Origin: Flaccisagitta enflata
Taxonomy: Eukaryota; Chaetognatha; Sagittoidea; Aphragmophora
Assembly (NCBI GenBank): GCA_965153355.1
Contig: OZ231126.1
Coordinates: forward strand, 78,492,001-78,556,000
Direction of reading: 5' to 3'
Length of the DNA stretch: 64,000 nt
How positions within the stretch are numbered: position 1 is the stretch's first letter; every line of letters starts with the position of its first letter. Positions 62,700-64,000 of this stretch are shown here, one piece after another. A program made the translations under genes and the position numbers. Below the pieces are notes generated by a model. The model was not told the origin of the DNA. It saw only the letters and a list, made by a program, of their open reading frames with translations, and made no database searches.

Positions 62700-64000
62700 A
62701 AGTGTTGAAAAAAAATTGGCGATTTTCATGTGATTTTAGTTAAAAATAATGAGCAATTTTAGGTAAGTATTGTGTAGCAAATGTGTAGCACAGAGAAACA
62801 CTCATTTTTTGGGGCAAGTTTTACTTCATTCATACTGTTGGAAATGTGGAATTAACTCTATTGGCTTATTTGAGAATAATGAAAAAAAATTAAAGCGATA
62901 TCTTCATTTTGACGCGAAAAAGCTTGCTCAAGAGATGCAGTATGAGTAACACTGAAATTGCTTTCAGCCTATCAATTCTATGTGTAATTTTATAATTTTT
63001 TAGAGGGGGTCTGGCAAGTGAATTAAAGTGATTTTTCTGTTGCAGTCTCTAGATTTAGGCCTAATAGACCAAAGACGACCATTGATTTGATCATCACAAT
63101 CGCAAGAGAAATTCCTTATCCGCTTTTCCGACCAGCCCTATTTCCGGCGCTTTAAGAAGACATGTTCCATTTTGTCACAGGTGTCCTTATCATGTCATAA
63201 TCCATCGTTAAGCAATCTATGTTGAATGAAGCTATTTTTTAGCTTCTTCGGCATGTTTTCAACTATGCAAAAAAAGAAAACGGAACAATTGGATGTAATT
63301 ATATCAGAGTTGATCATGTGACAGGATGACCCTATTTCCGGCGCTTTAAGAAACTCGGCGGAAAATAGGCGAAAGTCTGGTCAATCACTATGTTCATTCA
63401 CTATGTTCATTCACTCGTCCATTCATACCCTTCATTCACATGTATTTCCTTTAATTAGCGTCCAGGTTGCTTACAAAATTGAAAAATAACATTTTTTCCA
63501 CCCCCTAAATTGACGACGACAATGACTGAGGCGATAAAAATCTAGAGTGATCCTAGTTTTCAATTTCGTCTGTTAGTGTTTCTTCCCCTCCAGCCAAACC
63601 TCCAAAACATGGACGGACGAACTCTTTGATGAAAAAGCGATACACTATCCAAAAGGGCTTTAAACATATCCCTACATAAGGAAATTCTGCTTTGAGCAGC
63701 CGCGCACTATCGAGATTTAACCTGATTTGCATAATTAAGTGAAAACTTGCATTTGCCGGCGTGCTACAATTCATTAAGCGCCAATATCCCGAGGAATGAC
63801 TTCAGGTGGTTTCTAGGAAGGGTTATGACGAGTTTCAAACATTTTTGAAAGATGAAAATTTGTTTTGTCATTTGACCGCCTGAAAAACGATTCGACCTCA
63901 GCGTTAGAAAAGGGTCGGCGCCTTTGTCAAAACACGAGTATGAAAAATTGTACTTCACATCAGACAGAGATTGGAACCTCCTCTAACCGCCGACATTTAC
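62700..64000. other. Right end of window: no gene recognised
   Basis: A 24-base direct repeat (CCCTATTTCCGGCGCTTTAA and onward) occurs at about 63137 and 63329. TTCACTATGTTCATTCACTA repeats are at about 63390-63420. No exon or intact element ends were found. Confidence 0.4.

Overview
This is eukaryotic (nuclear) DNA: coding sequence is broken into short exons with GT-AG boundaries separated by introns of 0.3 to 12 kb, and most of the window is microsatellite, minisatellite, palindromic transposon debris and hairpin-ended interspersed repeats. The genes fit an invertebrate animal best, but protists or algae with large introns are not excluded; the species cannot be named from the sequence. There are no bacterial-type operons, no rRNA and no CRISPR array.

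Main gene, minus strand, about 37.3 kb down to 1.8 kb: eight exons (36723-37342, 35163-35929, 27943-28178, 27539-27661, 15164-15356, 12162-12260, 11425-11603, 1769-2096) join in one reading frame of 847 codons plus stop. From the third exon on they encode a family GT49 glycosyltransferase domain of the LARGE / B4GAT1 type (matriglycan or glucuronic-acid transfer in the Golgi), with a DAD metal-binding motif. The first two exons encode a beta-rich segment interrupted by long Ser/Asn-rich tracts. The 5' end, including the start codon and the expected signal anchor, was not found.

Other genes: two plus-strand exons at 47650-47744 and 48236-48419 encode the first membrane segment of an OSCA/TMEM63 (CSC1-like) mechanosensitive cation channel; the rest lies beyond what I can recognise. 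A minus-strand exon at 46229-46447 encodes a Cys-containing extracellular-type segment of uncertain family, either an upstream exon of the GT49 gene or a separate gene. It lies head-to-head with the channel gene. Two very small minus-strand exons at 62205-62374 are tentative.

Repeats: the largest is a 1.9-kb nearly perfect (GA)n tract at 15359-17267, which is the (CT)n polypyrimidine tract directly in front of a GT49 exon. At least ten full-length palindromic elements are present, most with TA target duplications and one hAT-like element with a perfect 8-bp duplication, several nested. Three interspersed families share one design (AACAAGGCC start, GACGGACG-type middle, a short hairpin just before a CTAA end) but carry different hairpin stems, and each family's hairpin arm is repeated near its own 5' end. 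This set and the microsatellite/splice-site relation are the two most interesting signals here. Unlisted stretches between these features are AT-rich intron or intergenic DNA in which I see nothing supportable.
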